A DNA stretch of 64,000 nt, from assembly GCA_016706255.1 (NCBI GenBank), contig JADJJZ010000006.1:1-64000 (forward strand), given 5' to 3'. The notes below the pieces were generated by a model. That model saw only the letters and a program-made list of their open reading frames with translations. It was not told the DNA's origin and did not search any database. A program made the position numbers and the translations under genes. Positions 15,188 to 25,290 of the stretch are shown piece after piece. The DNA comes from Bacteroidota bacterium (GTDB taxonomy: Bacteria; Bacteroidota; Bacteroidia; Chitinophagales; BACL12). Numbering within the stretch: position 1 is the stretch's first letter; every line of letters starts with the position of its first letter.

Positions 15188-16363
15188 ATGCGAAAGATTG
15201 CTGCGGATATTATTTTTTCTGTTTCTGCCCAACCACAAACAAATGTTGTTTTATTAACTGAAGATAACGGAACTATTATTGGCATTTTTCCGGATACAGA
15301 ATTTGAACCATCTACCATTCAACGTTTTAACGGCGCTTTAATTCCCGGTTTAGTAAATGCGCATTGTCATCTGGAATTATCGCATCTTAAAAATAAATTT
15401 CCGGAAAAAACAGGATTGCCTGAGTTTTTAAATTTGGTTACCGCGCAACGTACATCTACCCAACAAGAAATAAATGAAGCTATGGCGACTGCTGAACAGG
15501 AAATGCTGAATAATGGCATTGTTGCAGTCGGTGACATCTCCAACAACAGCGACTCTTATGAAATAAAAGCCGGAGGGAAATTATATTATCACACATTTAT
15601 TGAGCTTATTGCATTTGACCCGGAACGGGCAGGCTTAGCTATGCAAAAAGGCAATGATTTATTATCTAAAGCAAGAAGTTACGGTTTACATGCATCGTTA
15701 GCACCACATGCAACATACAGTGTGAGTGCCAAATTAATTCAGGCAATTAGCAGAAGTTGTTATGAATCGGGAAAACCTACATCCATTCACATGCTTGAAA
15801 GTAATGATGAAAATGAATTTTATGTTCAGGCGACAGGATTATACCGAAAATTATATCGCGATTTAAAAATTGATATAAAACATTTTCAACCAACAGGAAA
15901 AACAGCATTAGAAAGTGTATTACCTTATTTTATGAAAGAAGTAAATACACTGTTAATTCATAATACAATTGCAACTGCATGGGATGTTGAATGGGCAGAA
16001 GAAAATCACAGTAATTTATTTTGGTGTTTTTGCCCCAATGCGAATTTATTTATAGAAGACCGTTTGCCGGATATTCCGATGTTAAAGAACCATGCTCAAT
16101 ACATGGTAATTGGAACCGATAGTCTGGCCTCAAATCACCATTTATGTATTTTGAAAGAAATGCAAACCATTCAACATAAATTCAATGAAATAAATACAAC
16201 AGATTTGATACGCTGGGGAACCTTGTATGGAGCAAAAGCCTTGGGTATTTCAGACAAATTTGGCAGTTTTGAAAAGGGTAAACAGCCCGGCGTTAACCTG
16301 TTAAGCGGTATAACTTCTGCATCTCAACCCCTAAAAGAAGCCAAAATTAGTCGGGTGGTTTAA
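15188..16363 (+). CDS. Amidohydrolase, possible aminodeoxyfutalosine deaminase
   Basis: The protein has 391 residues of the metal-dependent amidohydrolase superfamily. Metal ligands and motifs are NAHCHLELS (His59, His61), APHATYSVS, SIHMLESNDENEF, the histidine of LLIHNT, and GTDSLASNHHL with the metal-binding aspartate. This set is characteristic of the adenosine/MTA/aminofutalosine deaminase branch. Because mqnC is 0.8 kb upstream on the same strand, deamination of aminodeoxyfutalosine to futalosine (MqnX role) is a reasonable inference. A related purine or guanine deaminase role cannot be excluded. The start is fixed by a promoter box ending at 15183. Confidence 0.8.
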   Translation: MRKIAADIIFSVSAQPQTNVVLLTEDNGTIIGIFPDTEFEPSTIQRFNGALIPGLVNAHCHLELSHLKNKFPEKTGLPEFLNLVTAQRTSTQQEINEAMATAEQEMLNNGIVAVGDISNNSDSYEIKAGGKLYYHTFIELIAFDPERAGLAMQKGNDLLSKARSYGLHASLAPHATYSVSAKLIQAISRSCYESGKPTSIHMLESNDENEFYVQATGLYRKLYRDLKIDIKHFQPTGKTALESVLPYFMKEVNTLLIHNTIATAWDVEWAEENHSNLFWCFCPNANLFIEDRLPDIPMLKNHAQYMVIGTDSLASNHHLCILKEMQTIQHKFNEINTTDLIRWGTLYGAKALGISDKFGSFEKGKQPGVNLLSGITSASQPLKEAKISRVV

Positions 16364-16585
16364 CCAAATATAGTTTCGGGGACTAATAAGTAAAATTGAG
16401 TTTTTGGGTAAATTCTTAAAAAAACCGGCTCCACAGCAAATCTTTCCTGTTCATCTACAAAATTCCTGCATTCGTCTAAAACTTAGCTATTTAGGGCAGT
16501 TTGGAAGCGAATTTTGCCTCTGAAAGCCCGAAAAATGCCGTTAATGTTAAATAATTAAAAAAACTATGGAAACTTTTGAACAATA

Positions 16586-16618
16586 TTTGGTTTCCTGAGT
16601 TTCTTGTTTTTACCTTTG
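16586..16618 (+). promoter_or_regulatory. Promoter of the TetR-efflux operon
   Basis: TTTG at 16586-16589, 21 bases, then TACCTTTG at 16611-16618: the best full match to the Bacteroidota consensus in the window. The ATG follows 10 bases later. The TetR product probably binds near here to repress its own operon (inference); no clear palindrome was found. Confidence 0.75.
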
Positions 16619-16628
16619 CGGCCAAATT

Positions 16629-17243
16629 ATGAGCGAAGAAGCTAAAATATTAGATCGTTGCGAACGACTATTCATGCGGTACGGTATCAAAAGCGTGACC
16701 ATGGATGATGTTTCACGCGAGTTGGGGATGAGTAAAAAGACCCTTTATCAGTATTTTGAGAATAAAGAGGAGCTTATTCACAAAGTTACGATGAACCATT
16801 TTACGTGTCAGAACCAAATGATCGAAAAGGTAATACATCATTCAAAAACGGCAATTGATGAAATGATCGGTATTTCAAAATGGATGAATTCGATGAGTAA
16901 AAATATTAATCCGAGTTTATTATTTGATTTACGCAAATATCACCCACAAAGTTGGCAGGTATTTATCGATCACCGGAACAATGAAGTTTACAATTGTATC
17001 AAACACAATTTGGAGCGTGGTATTAAAGAGGGATTGTATCGTGAGGAGTTGAATACAGAAATTTTAACACGCATTTATATTGCAAGGATGGAAATGTTTT
17101 TGGATTCAGAAATATTTCCATATGATAAATTTCCTCCTGAAAAAACATTTAATGAGTTTATGGATTATCATATTCGTGGACTTGCAACAACAAAAGGCAT
17201 TAAATACTTAGAAAAAATAAAATCAGAAAACAATGGCATATAA
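16629..17243 (+). CDS. TetR/AcrR family regulator of the efflux operon
   Basis: The protein has 204 residues. The N-terminal helix-turn-helix spans about residues 18-62, with GIKSVTMDDVSRELGMSKKTLYQYF followed by NKEELI, as in TetR regulators. The remainder is a helical ligand-binding and dimer domain with no assignable ligand. It is the first gene of a tolC-mfp-rnd operon and its last 11 bases overlap the tolC-like gene, so it is almost certainly cotranscribed and likely autoregulates the pump. Loss of repression by a pump substrate would be the usual mode; that is family knowledge, not shown here. Confidence 0.92.
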   Translation: MSEEAKILDRCERLFMRYGIKSVTMDDVSRELGMSKKTLYQYFENKEELIHKVTMNHFTCQNQMIEKVIHHSKTAIDEMIGISKWMNSMSKNINPSLLFDLRKYHPQSWQVFIDHRNNEVYNCIKHNLERGIKEGLYREELNTEILTRIYIARMEMFLDSEIFPYDKFPPEKTFNEFMDYHIRGLATTKGIKYLEKIKSENNGI

Positions 17244-18549
17244 ACTCAAAATGTTTTTAATTGCCCTATTGGTTCCATTTGCTTTGTTTGCCCAATCGCA
17301 GCCATTTTCGCTGCAGGAGGCAATGGAATACGGACTTAAAAACAATGCTCAAATTCAATCCGCTGAGCTCGACGTGCAGGATGCGCAAATTACGGTGAAC
17401 AATCGCATTGCAAGTGGATTACCTCAAGTTGATGCTTCTATCGACTATCAGAATTTTTTCAAATTACCCACATCATTAATTCCCGCTGAGTTTTTCGGTG
17501 GCGAACCCGGTCAGTTTATTCCTGTTCAATTTGGTACGGAACAAAATATGACGGCACAAATTTCTGCATCACAATTATTATTTAATGGTGCATGGCTTGT
17601 AGGTATCAGCGCAGCTAAAGAATATGCTGCATTGGTTCAAAAACAATCGCGACTTGCCGAAACAGAGGTGAAAAAAAATGTGGAAACGGCTTATTATTCA
17701 GTATTAATTGCAAAAGAATTTGAAAAATTGTTGCAAAAAAATATTGATAATTTGAATGCCGTATTGTTTGAAGTTTCAGAAATGCAGAAGCAGGGATTTG
17801 TTGAATCAATAGATGTTGACCGTTTAACGATGAGTAAAATTACACTGGCCGGACAGCTCGAAAATGCTACACGCCAATCGCAAATGGCAACCAACTTTTT
17901 AAAATATTCAATGGGAATCGATATGGCAACCAATATCGAATTAACCGATACCTTAGGTTCCATAACCGAAGTAAATATGTCGGGCACAAATTATTTGAGT
18001 CGCCCGGAATTTAGCATTTTACAAAGTACCGTTACTTTAAATGAACTCAATGTAAAAGTGAATAAAGCGATGTATTTGCCAACCTTAGTTGCTTACGGTT
18101 CATATTCACAAAATGCACAACGTAATAGTTTTAATTTTTTAGATGGAGATGAAGAGTGGTTTGAAACCGGGTTGTTTGGATTAACATTATCGATACCGGT
18201 TTTCTCGGGAATGGAACGCAGAACCGGCGTGCAGGCTGCTGAAATTGCTTTACAAAAAGCGCAGTTGCAACAACAAAATGCTACACAGGGAATATTATTG
18301 GAAGTTGAAAAGGCAAAAACAGATTACTTAAATGCCGAAAATGACTTTAATGTTCAAAAACAAAATATTGAATTGGCACAACGTATTTACAATACAGCAT
18401 TAATTAAATACCGTGAAGGTGTTGGTTCAAGTCTGGAATTAAATAATGCTGAAAGTACTTTATACCAGGCACAGGGCAATTATATCAGCGCCATGTTTGC
18501 GCTGCTGAATGCAAAAACCGCTTTAAACAAATCACTAGGATATTATTAA
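17233..18549 (+). CDS. TolC-family outer-membrane efflux protein
   Basis: The protein has 438 residues with a signal peptide (residues 1-21, ending ALFAQ). Two OEP repeats are visible, each starting with a long helix: FSLQEAMEYGLKNNAQIQSAELDVQDAQ at the N-terminus and the related FNVQKQNIELAQRIYNTALIKYREG near the C-terminus, followed by SSLELNNAESTLYQAQGNY. TolC trimers form the outer-membrane channel of tripartite pumps. The start codon lies inside the end of the TetR gene (11-base overlap), and the membrane-fusion gene begins 12 bases after its stop, so the three components should be made together. Confidence 0.95.
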   Translation: MAYKLKMFLIALLVPFALFAQSQPFSLQEAMEYGLKNNAQIQSAELDVQDAQITVNNRIASGLPQVDASIDYQNFFKLPTSLIPAEFFGGEPGQFIPVQFGTEQNMTAQISASQLLFNGAWLVGISAAKEYAALVQKQSRLAETEVKKNVETAYYSVLIAKEFEKLLQKNIDNLNAVLFEVSEMQKQGFVESIDVDRLTMSKITLAGQLENATRQSQMATNFLKYSMGIDMATNIELTDTLGSITEVNMSGTNYLSRPEFSILQSTVTLNELNVKVNKAMYLPTLVAYGSYSQNAQRNSFNFLDGDEEWFETGLFGLTLSIPVFSGMERRTGVQAAEIALQKAQLQQQNATQGILLEVEKAKTDYLNAENDFNVQKQNIELAQRIYNTALIKYREGVGSSLELNNAESTLYQAQGNYISAMFALLNAKTALNKSLGYY

Positions 18550-18561
18550 AACTTACATACT

Positions 18562-19677
18562 ATGAGAAAGACCTTATTATATTTAACCGTAGTCCTTTTT
18601 CTCGCATCATGTGGTGCTAAAGAATCAGGCGACAAACAGGCAGAACTGGAAGCATTAAAAAAAGAACGTTCTGCAATAGATGATAAAATAAAAACACTGG
18701 AACAAGAACTTGCATTAAATGATACTACTAAATCAGAAAAAGGAGAATTAGTAGTAATTACCGAAATTCAACCGGTTGCATTTACCCATTATATTGAATT
18801 ACAGGGTAAAATTGATGCAGATGAAAACGTTATCGTAACACCACAAATGCCAGGTGTAATTGATGCCGTTTATGTTACAGTTGGGCAATCAGTTTCAAAA
18901 GGACAAGTACTTGCCGAAACAGATAATGATGCAATGACAAAAAATATTGAGACACTTCAATCGCAACTTGCTTTTGCTAAAGATGTATTCAATAAACAAA
19001 AAGCATTATGGGATCAAAAAATTGGTAGTGAAATTCAATACCTGAGTGCAAAAAACAATGTTGAAACACTTGAAAAAAGTATTGCTGCTGCAAACGAACA
19101 AATAAGTGCTACTAAATTAATTTCACCAATTTCGGGTGTTGTAGATGCAGTTGATTTAAAAGTGGGACAAATTGGTTCTCCTGGATTTCAGGGAATTCGT
19201 GTAGTAAATATGCGTACTTTAAAAGCAAAAGGTGAAGTTTCTGAATCGCATGCTGAATTGGTTTCTGCGGGTGATAATGCAAAAATTATTCTTACTGACT
19301 TGAATAAAGAAATTGATGCAAAAATTTCGTTTGCTTCAAGTGTAATTAACCCACAAAGCCGTACATTTTCTGTAGAGGCAAAACTGCCATCTGAAAGCAA
19401 TTTAAAACCAAACATGATTGCGGTAATTAAAATTGCAGACTATGAAGTTGCCAATGCAATGGTAGTTGATTTAAATATGATTCAAAAATCAACAGATGCA
19501 TCATTTGTATATGTAGCAGCTGAAGAAAACGGTAAACAAATTGCACAACGCCGAATTGTTACGGTTGGTAAAATTTATAACGGCATGGCAGAAATTACTT
19601 CAGGACTTCAAAAAGGCGATAAAGTAATTACCAGCGGTTATCAAAATTTAATTGCAGGCCAGGAAATCCAATATTGA
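18562..19677 (+). CDS. RND efflux periplasmic adaptor (membrane-fusion) lipoprotein
   Basis: The protein has 371 residues. A lipoprotein signal peptide ends at LASC (Cys17). Residues about 25-52 are a charged coiled coil. A barrel/lipoyl segment follows (VTPQMPGVIDAVYVTVGQSVSKGQVLAETD), then a helical hairpin (about 130-185), the second lipoyl half (SPISGVVDAVDLKVGQIG) and the beta-barrel and membrane-proximal domains ending GLQKGDKVITSGYQNL. This is the HlyD/AcrA-type order. It bridges the RND permease and the TolC channel in the periplasm. The operon lies between the TolC-like and permease genes. The coiled coil just after the lipid anchor is common in Bacteroidota adaptors. Confidence 0.95.
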   Translation: MRKTLLYLTVVLFLASCGAKESGDKQAELEALKKERSAIDDKIKTLEQELALNDTTKSEKGELVVITEIQPVAFTHYIELQGKIDADENVIVTPQMPGVIDAVYVTVGQSVSKGQVLAETDNDAMTKNIETLQSQLAFAKDVFNKQKALWDQKIGSEIQYLSAKNNVETLEKSIAAANEQISATKLISPISGVVDAVDLKVGQIGSPGFQGIRVVNMRTLKAKGEVSESHAELVSAGDNAKIILTDLNKEIDAKISFASSVINPQSRTFSVEAKLPSESNLKPNMIAVIKIADYEVANAMVVDLNMIQKSTDASFVYVAAEENGKQIAQRRIVTVGKIYNGMAEITSGLQKGDKVITSGYQNLIAGQEIQY

Positions 19678-19738
19678 TTAAAACAAGATTGCATATAATG
19701 TTTTAATTAACAGTTTGTGCAATTAAAAATATTAAATA

Positions 19739-22700
19739 ATGAAAGACGTATTCAAGGAATTTAAACCGTCGAGCTGGGCGATTGATAATAAAACTACGGT
19801 ATTTATTATCACCATTATGCTCACCGTTATGGGTATTTCCACCTATAATGCGCTGCCGAAAGAATTATATCCGGATATTACCATGCCTACCGTTTATGTG
19901 GCAACAATATACCCGGGTTCTTCTCCTGCAGATATGGAAAATCTGATTACCAAAGAACTTGAAAAGGAAATCGGTTCTATTAGTGGTATCAATAAAATTA
20001 TCAGTAATTCAGTTCAGGATTTTTCCAGCATTCAGGTGGAATTTGTTTCGGGAACAGATATTGATGAAGCGAATCAAAAAGTAAAAGACGCGGTAGATAA
20101 AGCAAAACCGAATTTACCGGGCGATTTGGATCCGACTTTCGGGCCTAACGTTCAAAAAGTTGAGTTTTCTGACTTCCCGATTTTGCAGGTTAACGTGAGT
20201 GGTGACTATGATTTAGCAACAATTAAAAAATACGCTGAAAAAATTCAGGATGAAATTGAAGAATTACCTGAGGTTTCGAAAGTAGATATTATTGGTGCTC
20301 CTGAGCGTGAGATACAAATCAATATTGATATGTATAAAATGCAGGCAGCCATGCTTACCATGTATGATGTGTATGCTGCAATCAGCAATGAAAACCGAAT
20401 TGTATCAGGTGGTACAATTAAGGTTGAAGATATGCGTCGCTCTATTACTGTGAGTGGTGAATTTGATAATGTTGACCAGATTAAAAATTTAACCGTAAAC
20501 AACGCAAATAGCTATCCGATTTATTTGAAAGATATTGCTGAGGTAAAAGATGATTTTAAAGAACAGGAAAGTTTTGCGCGTTTAGATGGTAAAAATGTAA
20601 TCACATTAAACGTAATTAAAAAAAGCGGAGAAAACTTAATCGAAGCTTCCGATAATATTAATGCGTTATTGGTTGAATTAGAGAAAAAAGAAATTCCAAC
20701 CGATGTAGATGTAACCGTAACGGGAGATACTTCAACCTTAACCAGAACACAGGTTGCCGATTTGATTAATACCATCATCATCGGATTTATTTTAGTAACC
20801 ATCGTGCTCATGTTCTTTATGGGTGCAACCGATGCAATGTTTGTGGGCTTATCAGTTCCGCTTTCAATGTTTATTGCTTTTATCGTGTTGAGTTTACTCG
20901 GTATTAGTATGAACCTGATTGTATTATTTGCATTTTTATTGGGACTCGGAATTGTGGTGGATGATGCCATTGTGGTTATCGAAAACACCCACCGTATTTT
21001 CGCAAATGGGAAAGTGCCTATTAAAACAGCGGCTAAAAATGCGGCGGGTGAAGTATTCCTTCCTGTATTAGCCGGAACAATGACAACCCTTGCACCATTT
21101 TTCCCACTGCTTTTCTGGCCGGGTATGATTGGTTCGTTTATGAAGGGGTTGCCAATTACGTTAATTATTACACTTACTGCTTCATTACTTGTTGCCTATT
21201 TAATTAATCCGGTGTTTGCAGCAACATTTATGAAGCCGCATCACGATAATGAAAAACCAAATAGAAGAAGACAAATCATCTGGTCAGGAATTATTGGATT
21301 ACTTGGTTTATTAATTACATTAGGAGGAAATCCATTATTAGGAAATATTATATTAACCTTTGTTGCAGTATTCTGGTTATATTCTTTATTATTGATCAAA
21401 GCAATTAAAGGTTTCCAGAAAAAAGGATGGCCGTCTATTCAAAATCGATATGCCTCAATTTTGAGATGGACGCTTAAGCATCCAATAATTTTATTTTCAT
21501 CTATTATAGGAACGCTGATATTAGCAATTGTAATGTTAGGTATAACCAAACCGGGTGTTGAACAATTCCCAACCGGAGATCCTAACTTTGTGTATACCTA
21601 TGTGGTGATGCCTGACGGAACTGATCAGCAAACAACAGACTCGGTTACCAAAATAGTTGAACAACGTATTTATGGTGTATTAGGAGAAAATAACCCGTTG
21701 GTAAAATCGGTAATTACTAATATTGCTATTGGCGCGAATGAAGACCCTTTTGACCAAAGTTCTTATTCAAATAAGGGAAAGGTAGGTGTTGCATTTATCG
21801 ACCCGGCCGATCGTCGCCATCAAAAATCTGAACCTTATCTGGACAAGTTCCGTGAAGCGGTTAAAGATATACCGGGAGCAGAAATAACAGTAGGCGCCGA
21901 ACAAAATGGTCCTCCTGCAGGTAAACCAATTAATATTGAAATTTCAGGTAACAATTTTGATGAATTAATTAATACCAGCAATGATATTAAACGTTATCTC
22001 GAAAGTTTAAATATTGCAGGAATAGAAGAGTTGAAGACAGATTTACAGGCAAATAAACCTGAAATCACCATTGATTTAGATCGTGAGCGAATGAACAGAG
22101 AAGGTGTTTCAACTTTAACTGTAGGTGGCGAAATAAGAAATGCTGTTTATGGTTGGGAGGTTTCTAAATTCAAAGAAGGTAATGATGATTTTCCAATCGT
22201 AATTCGTTATGATGAAGCGCAACGTAAAAATATCGATCAATTAAAAGATTTGAAAATTACGTATCGTGATATGATGACAGGACAGATTCGTCAGATACCA
22301 TTAAGTGCTTTTGCTGAAATTAAATATTCAACAACTTATAGTGGTATTAAACGTATCGATCAAAAGCGTGTAGTAACACTTGCTTCAAATTTACTTACAG
22401 GCTATGAAAGTCAGCAGCCTGCAATTATGAATGAAATTAAAGCTGCTCTTGAAGATTATGATACGCCTGAAGGTGTTACCATCGGGTATACCGGAGCAAG
22501 TCAGGACATGGAGGAAACAATCAGCTTTATGGGTGTGGCTTGGATAATATCGCTTTTCCTCATCATCGTAATTCTTGTTGCGCAATTTAATTCAATATCT
22601 AAACCATTGATCATTTTTACAGAAGTTGTATTCAGTATAATTGGTGTGTTACTTGGATATGGAATTTTCGGAATGGACTTTTCTGCAGTTATGACCGGTG

Positions 22701-23134
22701 TGGGTGTGGTTGCGTTGTTGGGTATTGTTGTTCGTAACGGTATCTTATTGGTTGAGTTCACCGATTTATTAATTGCTGGCGGAATGCCAATCAGGGAAGC
22801 CGTTGTTGAAGCTGCACGTATTAGGATGACTCCTGTTGTGTTAACTGCAACCGCAACAATTTTGGGTATGATTCCACTCGCAATCGGATTTAATATCGAC
22901 TTTATCGGCTTGTTTACGCATGGTAATCCTGATATCTGGTTGGGTGGTGAAAACGTTGTATTTTGGGGACCTTTAGCATGGACTATTGTATTCGGATTAG
23001 GTTATGCAACCTTTATCACTTTACTTGTAGTGCCTGTTATGTATTTATATAATGATAAATTTAAAACCTGGGTGTTTAACTTATTTGGTTTTAAAAGAAA
23101 TCATGATGGTGCTGATGGTACTTTAGATTTATAA
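19739..23134 (+). CDS. RND efflux permease (AcrB/HAE1-like)
   Basis: The protein has 1131 residues, with the two-fold repeat of RND pumps: TM1 near residues 20-37, a large periplasmic loop, TM2-6 around 335-500, TM7 near 590, a second loop, and TM8-12 at 930-1110. TM4 holds GIVVDDAIVVIENTHR with the paired aspartates of the proton relay. The loop begins ALPKELYPDITMPTVYVATIYPGSSP as in HAE1 transporters. An extra hydrophobic pair at about 515-560 lies between the halves. It uses proton motive force to export drugs or other hydrophobic compounds through the adaptor and TolC partners; the substrate is unknown. It ends the TetR operon. Confidence 0.95.
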   Translation: MKDVFKEFKPSSWAIDNKTTVFIITIMLTVMGISTYNALPKELYPDITMPTVYVATIYPGSSPADMENLITKELEKEIGSISGINKIISNSVQDFSSIQVEFVSGTDIDEANQKVKDAVDKAKPNLPGDLDPTFGPNVQKVEFSDFPILQVNVSGDYDLATIKKYAEKIQDEIEELPEVSKVDIIGAPEREIQINIDMYKMQAAMLTMYDVYAAISNENRIVSGGTIKVEDMRRSITVSGEFDNVDQIKNLTVNNANSYPIYLKDIAEVKDDFKEQESFARLDGKNVITLNVIKKSGENLIEASDNINALLVELEKKEIPTDVDVTVTGDTSTLTRTQVADLINTIIIGFILVTIVLMFFMGATDAMFVGLSVPLSMFIAFIVLSLLGISMNLIVLFAFLLGLGIVVDDAIVVIENTHRIFANGKVPIKTAAKNAAGEVFLPVLAGTMTTLAPFFPLLFWPGMIGSFMKGLPITLIITLTASLLVAYLINPVFAATFMKPHHDNEKPNRRRQIIWSGIIGLLGLLITLGGNPLLGNIILTFVAVFWLYSLLLIKAIKGFQKKGWPSIQNRYASILRWTLKHPIILFSSIIGTLILAIVMLGITKPGVEQFPTGDPNFVYTYVVMPDGTDQQTTDSVTKIVEQRIYGVLGENNPLVKSVITNIAIGANEDPFDQSSYSNKGKVGVAFIDPADRRHQKSEPYLDKFREAVKDIPGAEITVGAEQNGPPAGKPINIEISGNNFDELINTSNDIKRYLESLNIAGIEELKTDLQANKPEITIDLDRERMNREGVSTLTVGGEIRNAVYGWEVSKFKEGNDDFPIVIRYDEAQRKNIDQLKDLKITYRDMMTGQIRQIPLSAFAEIKYSTTYSGIKRIDQKRVVTLASNLLTGYESQQPAIMNEIKAALEDYDTPEGVTIGYTGASQDMEETISFMGVAWIISLFLIIVILVAQFNSISKPLIIFTEVVFSIIGVLLGYGIFGMDFSAVMTGVGVVALLGIVVRNGILLVEFTDLLIAGGMPIREAVVEAARIRMTPVVLTATATILGMIPLAIGFNIDFIGLFTHGNPDIWLGGENVVFWGPLAWTIVFGLGYATFITLLVVPVMYLYNDKFKTWVFNLFGFKRNHDGADGTLDL

Positions 23135-23160
23135 TTAAACAAAATCATAAAACACAAAAA

Positions 23161-23192
23161 CGGCTGCAAAAATTTTGCAGCCGTTTTTTTTT
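23161..23192. terminator. Bidirectional intrinsic terminator
   Basis: CGGCTGCAAA pairs with TTTGCAGCCG around a 3-base loop, followed by nine Ts and preceded by an A run. It can end both the RND operon (plus) and the Spy-like gene (minus). Confidence 0.9.
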
Positions 23193-23256
23193 AAACCAAA
23201 ACTATTAGAACTTATCCCAAAAACCAGCATACGTTTTTATAAGTTGAGGTTTTACC

Positions 23257-23607
23257 TTAATCCGCCATTTTTTCTCTAAAATCTTCTTTCATTTCAACAT
23301 ATTTTGTGTACTGCGGACCGGATAAAATAGTTTTTAATTCTTTTTCTTTCGCATCATTTAATGCGGAAACCTTTTGCACTTTTTCCGGCTTTGTTGCATC
23401 TGTTGCGGCAATTTCATCCACTTTATTTGCATATCTTAAATTCAGCTCTGCAACTAAACCTTGTTGTGCATCATCAAGATTTAATTTGTTATCCATTAAC
23501 TCAGTTAATGCTTTAGCGCGTTGTTCTGCAGATGGGTGCGTATTGTCCTGTGCTTTTACTGAAAGCACACCAATACTTAAAATTGTAATTAAAAGTAGTT
23601 TCTTCAT
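23257..23607 (-). CDS. Small secreted helical protein (Spy/LTXXQ-like)
   Basis: The protein has 116 residues with a signal peptide (1-19, ending VKAQ). The mature part is charged and helical, with ALTELMDNKLNLDDAQQGLVAELNLRYANKV followed by a second helix pair ending GPQYTKYVEMKEDF. This resembles the Spy/CpxP (LTXXQ) type of periplasmic chaperone-like proteins and the DUF4890-like proteins of Bacteroidota. The match is one of pattern only. It is monocistronic and converges on the efflux operon; a role in envelope stress is possible but not shown. Confidence 0.72.
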   Translation of the reverse strand: MKKLLLITILSIGVLSVKAQDNTHPSAEQRAKALTELMDNKLNLDDAQQGLVAELNLRYANKVDEIAATDATKPEKVQKVSALNDAKEKELKTILSGPQYTKYVEMKEDFREKMAD

Positions 23608-24063
23608 AACAAGTTTTTTTTAAAGTGAGCCAAAAACCAAGCCATGGGAATAACTGTTTGATACTGACGATTTTAAAAATTCAGAGCAGAAAATGTAAAT
23701 AAAAACGTATATAAAAATCTCCCCATAACTGTTGAACAATTACCCATTTTATTGCACGCAATTTTTTTTAAACCACTCCTCTAAAATTTTTATCTAAATA
23801 CACGATATTTTATATCATACTCATTTTCAGCACAATATCTGAATGATATTTTTTTAAGATTTACTATTAATCTCCATTATTTTTTACAAATCCCTGACAA
23901 ACAAACAAATATGCGATTTGAAGCTTTGGATGCCTGTGATATCGGCTAACGCTTCGGTTGAGTTACGACCCAAAGCAAAGTTTTTATTAAAAGTGAGGTG
24001 CACACTGACAAATATCACCAAATGTGCAATATGATACTTCGAAGGGAATTGTAAATTTGCATT
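23608..24063. other. 456-base intergenic region without a gene
   Basis: This AT-rich stretch separates two divergent genes encoding secreted proteins. It contains the -7 box at 24052-24059 for the downstream gene. I see no ORF of family character, tRNA, or strong hairpin in the rest. The segment 23930-24010 is less AT-rich than its surroundings but has no recognisable feature. Confidence 0.5.
24052..24059 (+). promoter_or_regulatory. Putative -7 box of the T9SS propeller gene
   Basis: TAAATTTG matches TAnnTTTG exactly and ends 4 bases before the ATG at 24064. No clear -33 TTG is present. Confidence 0.45.
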
Positions 24064-25290
24064 ATGAAAAATTGTTTCCTTTATTTTTTATTATTCGCAG
24101 CCGGAGTTGCTAATGCCCAATCACCATGGACGATTTACAATGATGACAATTCTGATTTACCTACAAATCAGGTGAATAAAATAGTGATTGACGCGGCAAA
24201 TAATAAATGGATAGGAACAGAAAACGGGTTAGTGGTAATTGATGCAGCTGAAAACTGGACAATATACAATACCGACAATTCAGGAATACCGGGAAATGAG
24301 ATTAGGAGTATTTATGTTGAAAATGATGGCACTTTTTGGGTGGGCACGTTTTTCGACGGGCTTGGCTATTATAATGGTACCGATTGGGAAATATTTACGC
24401 CTGCAAATTCACCATTACCGGATTATCAGGTGAAAGCGATCAATAAAGACGCAAATGATACCATGTGGATTGGAACGCCTAGTGGGTTAATAAAATGGGA
24501 TGGAGCAGATTTTTGGTTTATTTATACTTCGGCTAATTCATTATTACATTCTCCGCATATAAATGATATTTATATTGATGCAAATAATGATGTTTTTATT
24601 GGAACATTAAACGGTGGATTAAGTACTTATATAGATGGATTTATTGATTATTACCGTACCGATAATTCATTAATAAGTGATAATACTGTTTTATCAATTG
24701 ATGAGGATATTTATCATAATAAATGGATGGCTACTTCATTTGGCGGTCTTAGCGTATTTACTCCCGATGAAACATTTTTGAAATTTACACCACTTACATC
24801 TGATATTTCAGATTGGTCGGTAGATGCGGTGAACATAGATGCGGATAATATCGGTTTAATGGCGATGTCGTCAACCGGATTAAATATTTTTAATAATGTC
24901 GACTGGACGATATATAATACTACCAACTCATCAATGCCTGATGATTATGTTAATGCAATTGTAACAGATGCAGCAAACAGAATCTGGATGGGAACAGATA
25001 CGGGTGGTGTGGTAATTTTGGATAGGGCGCTGATTGAAATTACAATTGAAAATAATCCGGTTTCACTGAATCTCTACCCAAACCCCGCAACAGATAATTG
25101 TATTGTAACTACAAATTTTAATGAGGGAGAAATTGAGATTTATTCCCTAAGCGGCAATTTATGTTTATCACAAAAAATAAAGTCCAATACATTATTTATA
25201 AATGTATCGGACTTACAAAGTGGTAATTATCTTGTTAAAATGATTTGCAGCGAAGGTGTTACTTCGAGTATGTTAAATATTGTGCATTAA
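24064..25290 (+). CDS. T9SS-secreted protein with two-component-propeller-like repeats
   Basis: The protein has 408 residues: signal peptide (1-19, ANAQ), then about seven beta-propeller blades of the Reg_prop type with recurring W-T-I-Y-N, N-K-W-I-G-T and G-L motifs, for example NKWIGTENGLVVID and TFWVGTFFDGLGYY. The last 75 residues form a T9SS type A sorting domain (NLYPNPATDN, IYSLSGNL, LQSGNYLVKM). Such proteins pass the outer membrane through the type IX system and are usually processed and attached or released. Unlike regulatory two-component propeller proteins, this one has no kinase domain. Its stop overlaps the convergent lipoprotein stop by 4 bases. Confidence 0.85.
   Translation: MKNCFLYFLLFAAGVANAQSPWTIYNDDNSDLPTNQVNKIVIDAANNKWIGTENGLVVIDAAENWTIYNTDNSGIPGNEIRSIYVENDGTFWVGTFFDGLGYYNGTDWEIFTPANSPLPDYQVKAINKDANDTMWIGTPSGLIKWDGADFWFIYTSANSLLHSPHINDIYIDANNDVFIGTLNGGLSTYIDGFIDYYRTDNSLISDNTVLSIDEDIYHNKWMATSFGGLSVFTPDETFLKFTPLTSDISDWSVDAVNIDADNIGLMAMSSTGLNIFNNVDWTIYNTTNSSMPDDYVNAIVTDAANRIWMGTDTGGVVILDRALIEITIENNPVSLNLYPNPATDNCIVTTNFNEGEIEIYSLSGNLCLSQKIKSNTLFINVSDLQSGNYLVKMICSEGVTSSMLNIVH

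Noticed and set aside
19188..22761. Several antisense open frames within the efflux operon genes
   Set aside because: They are opposite well-supported conserved proteins and lack family motifs, so they are shadows.
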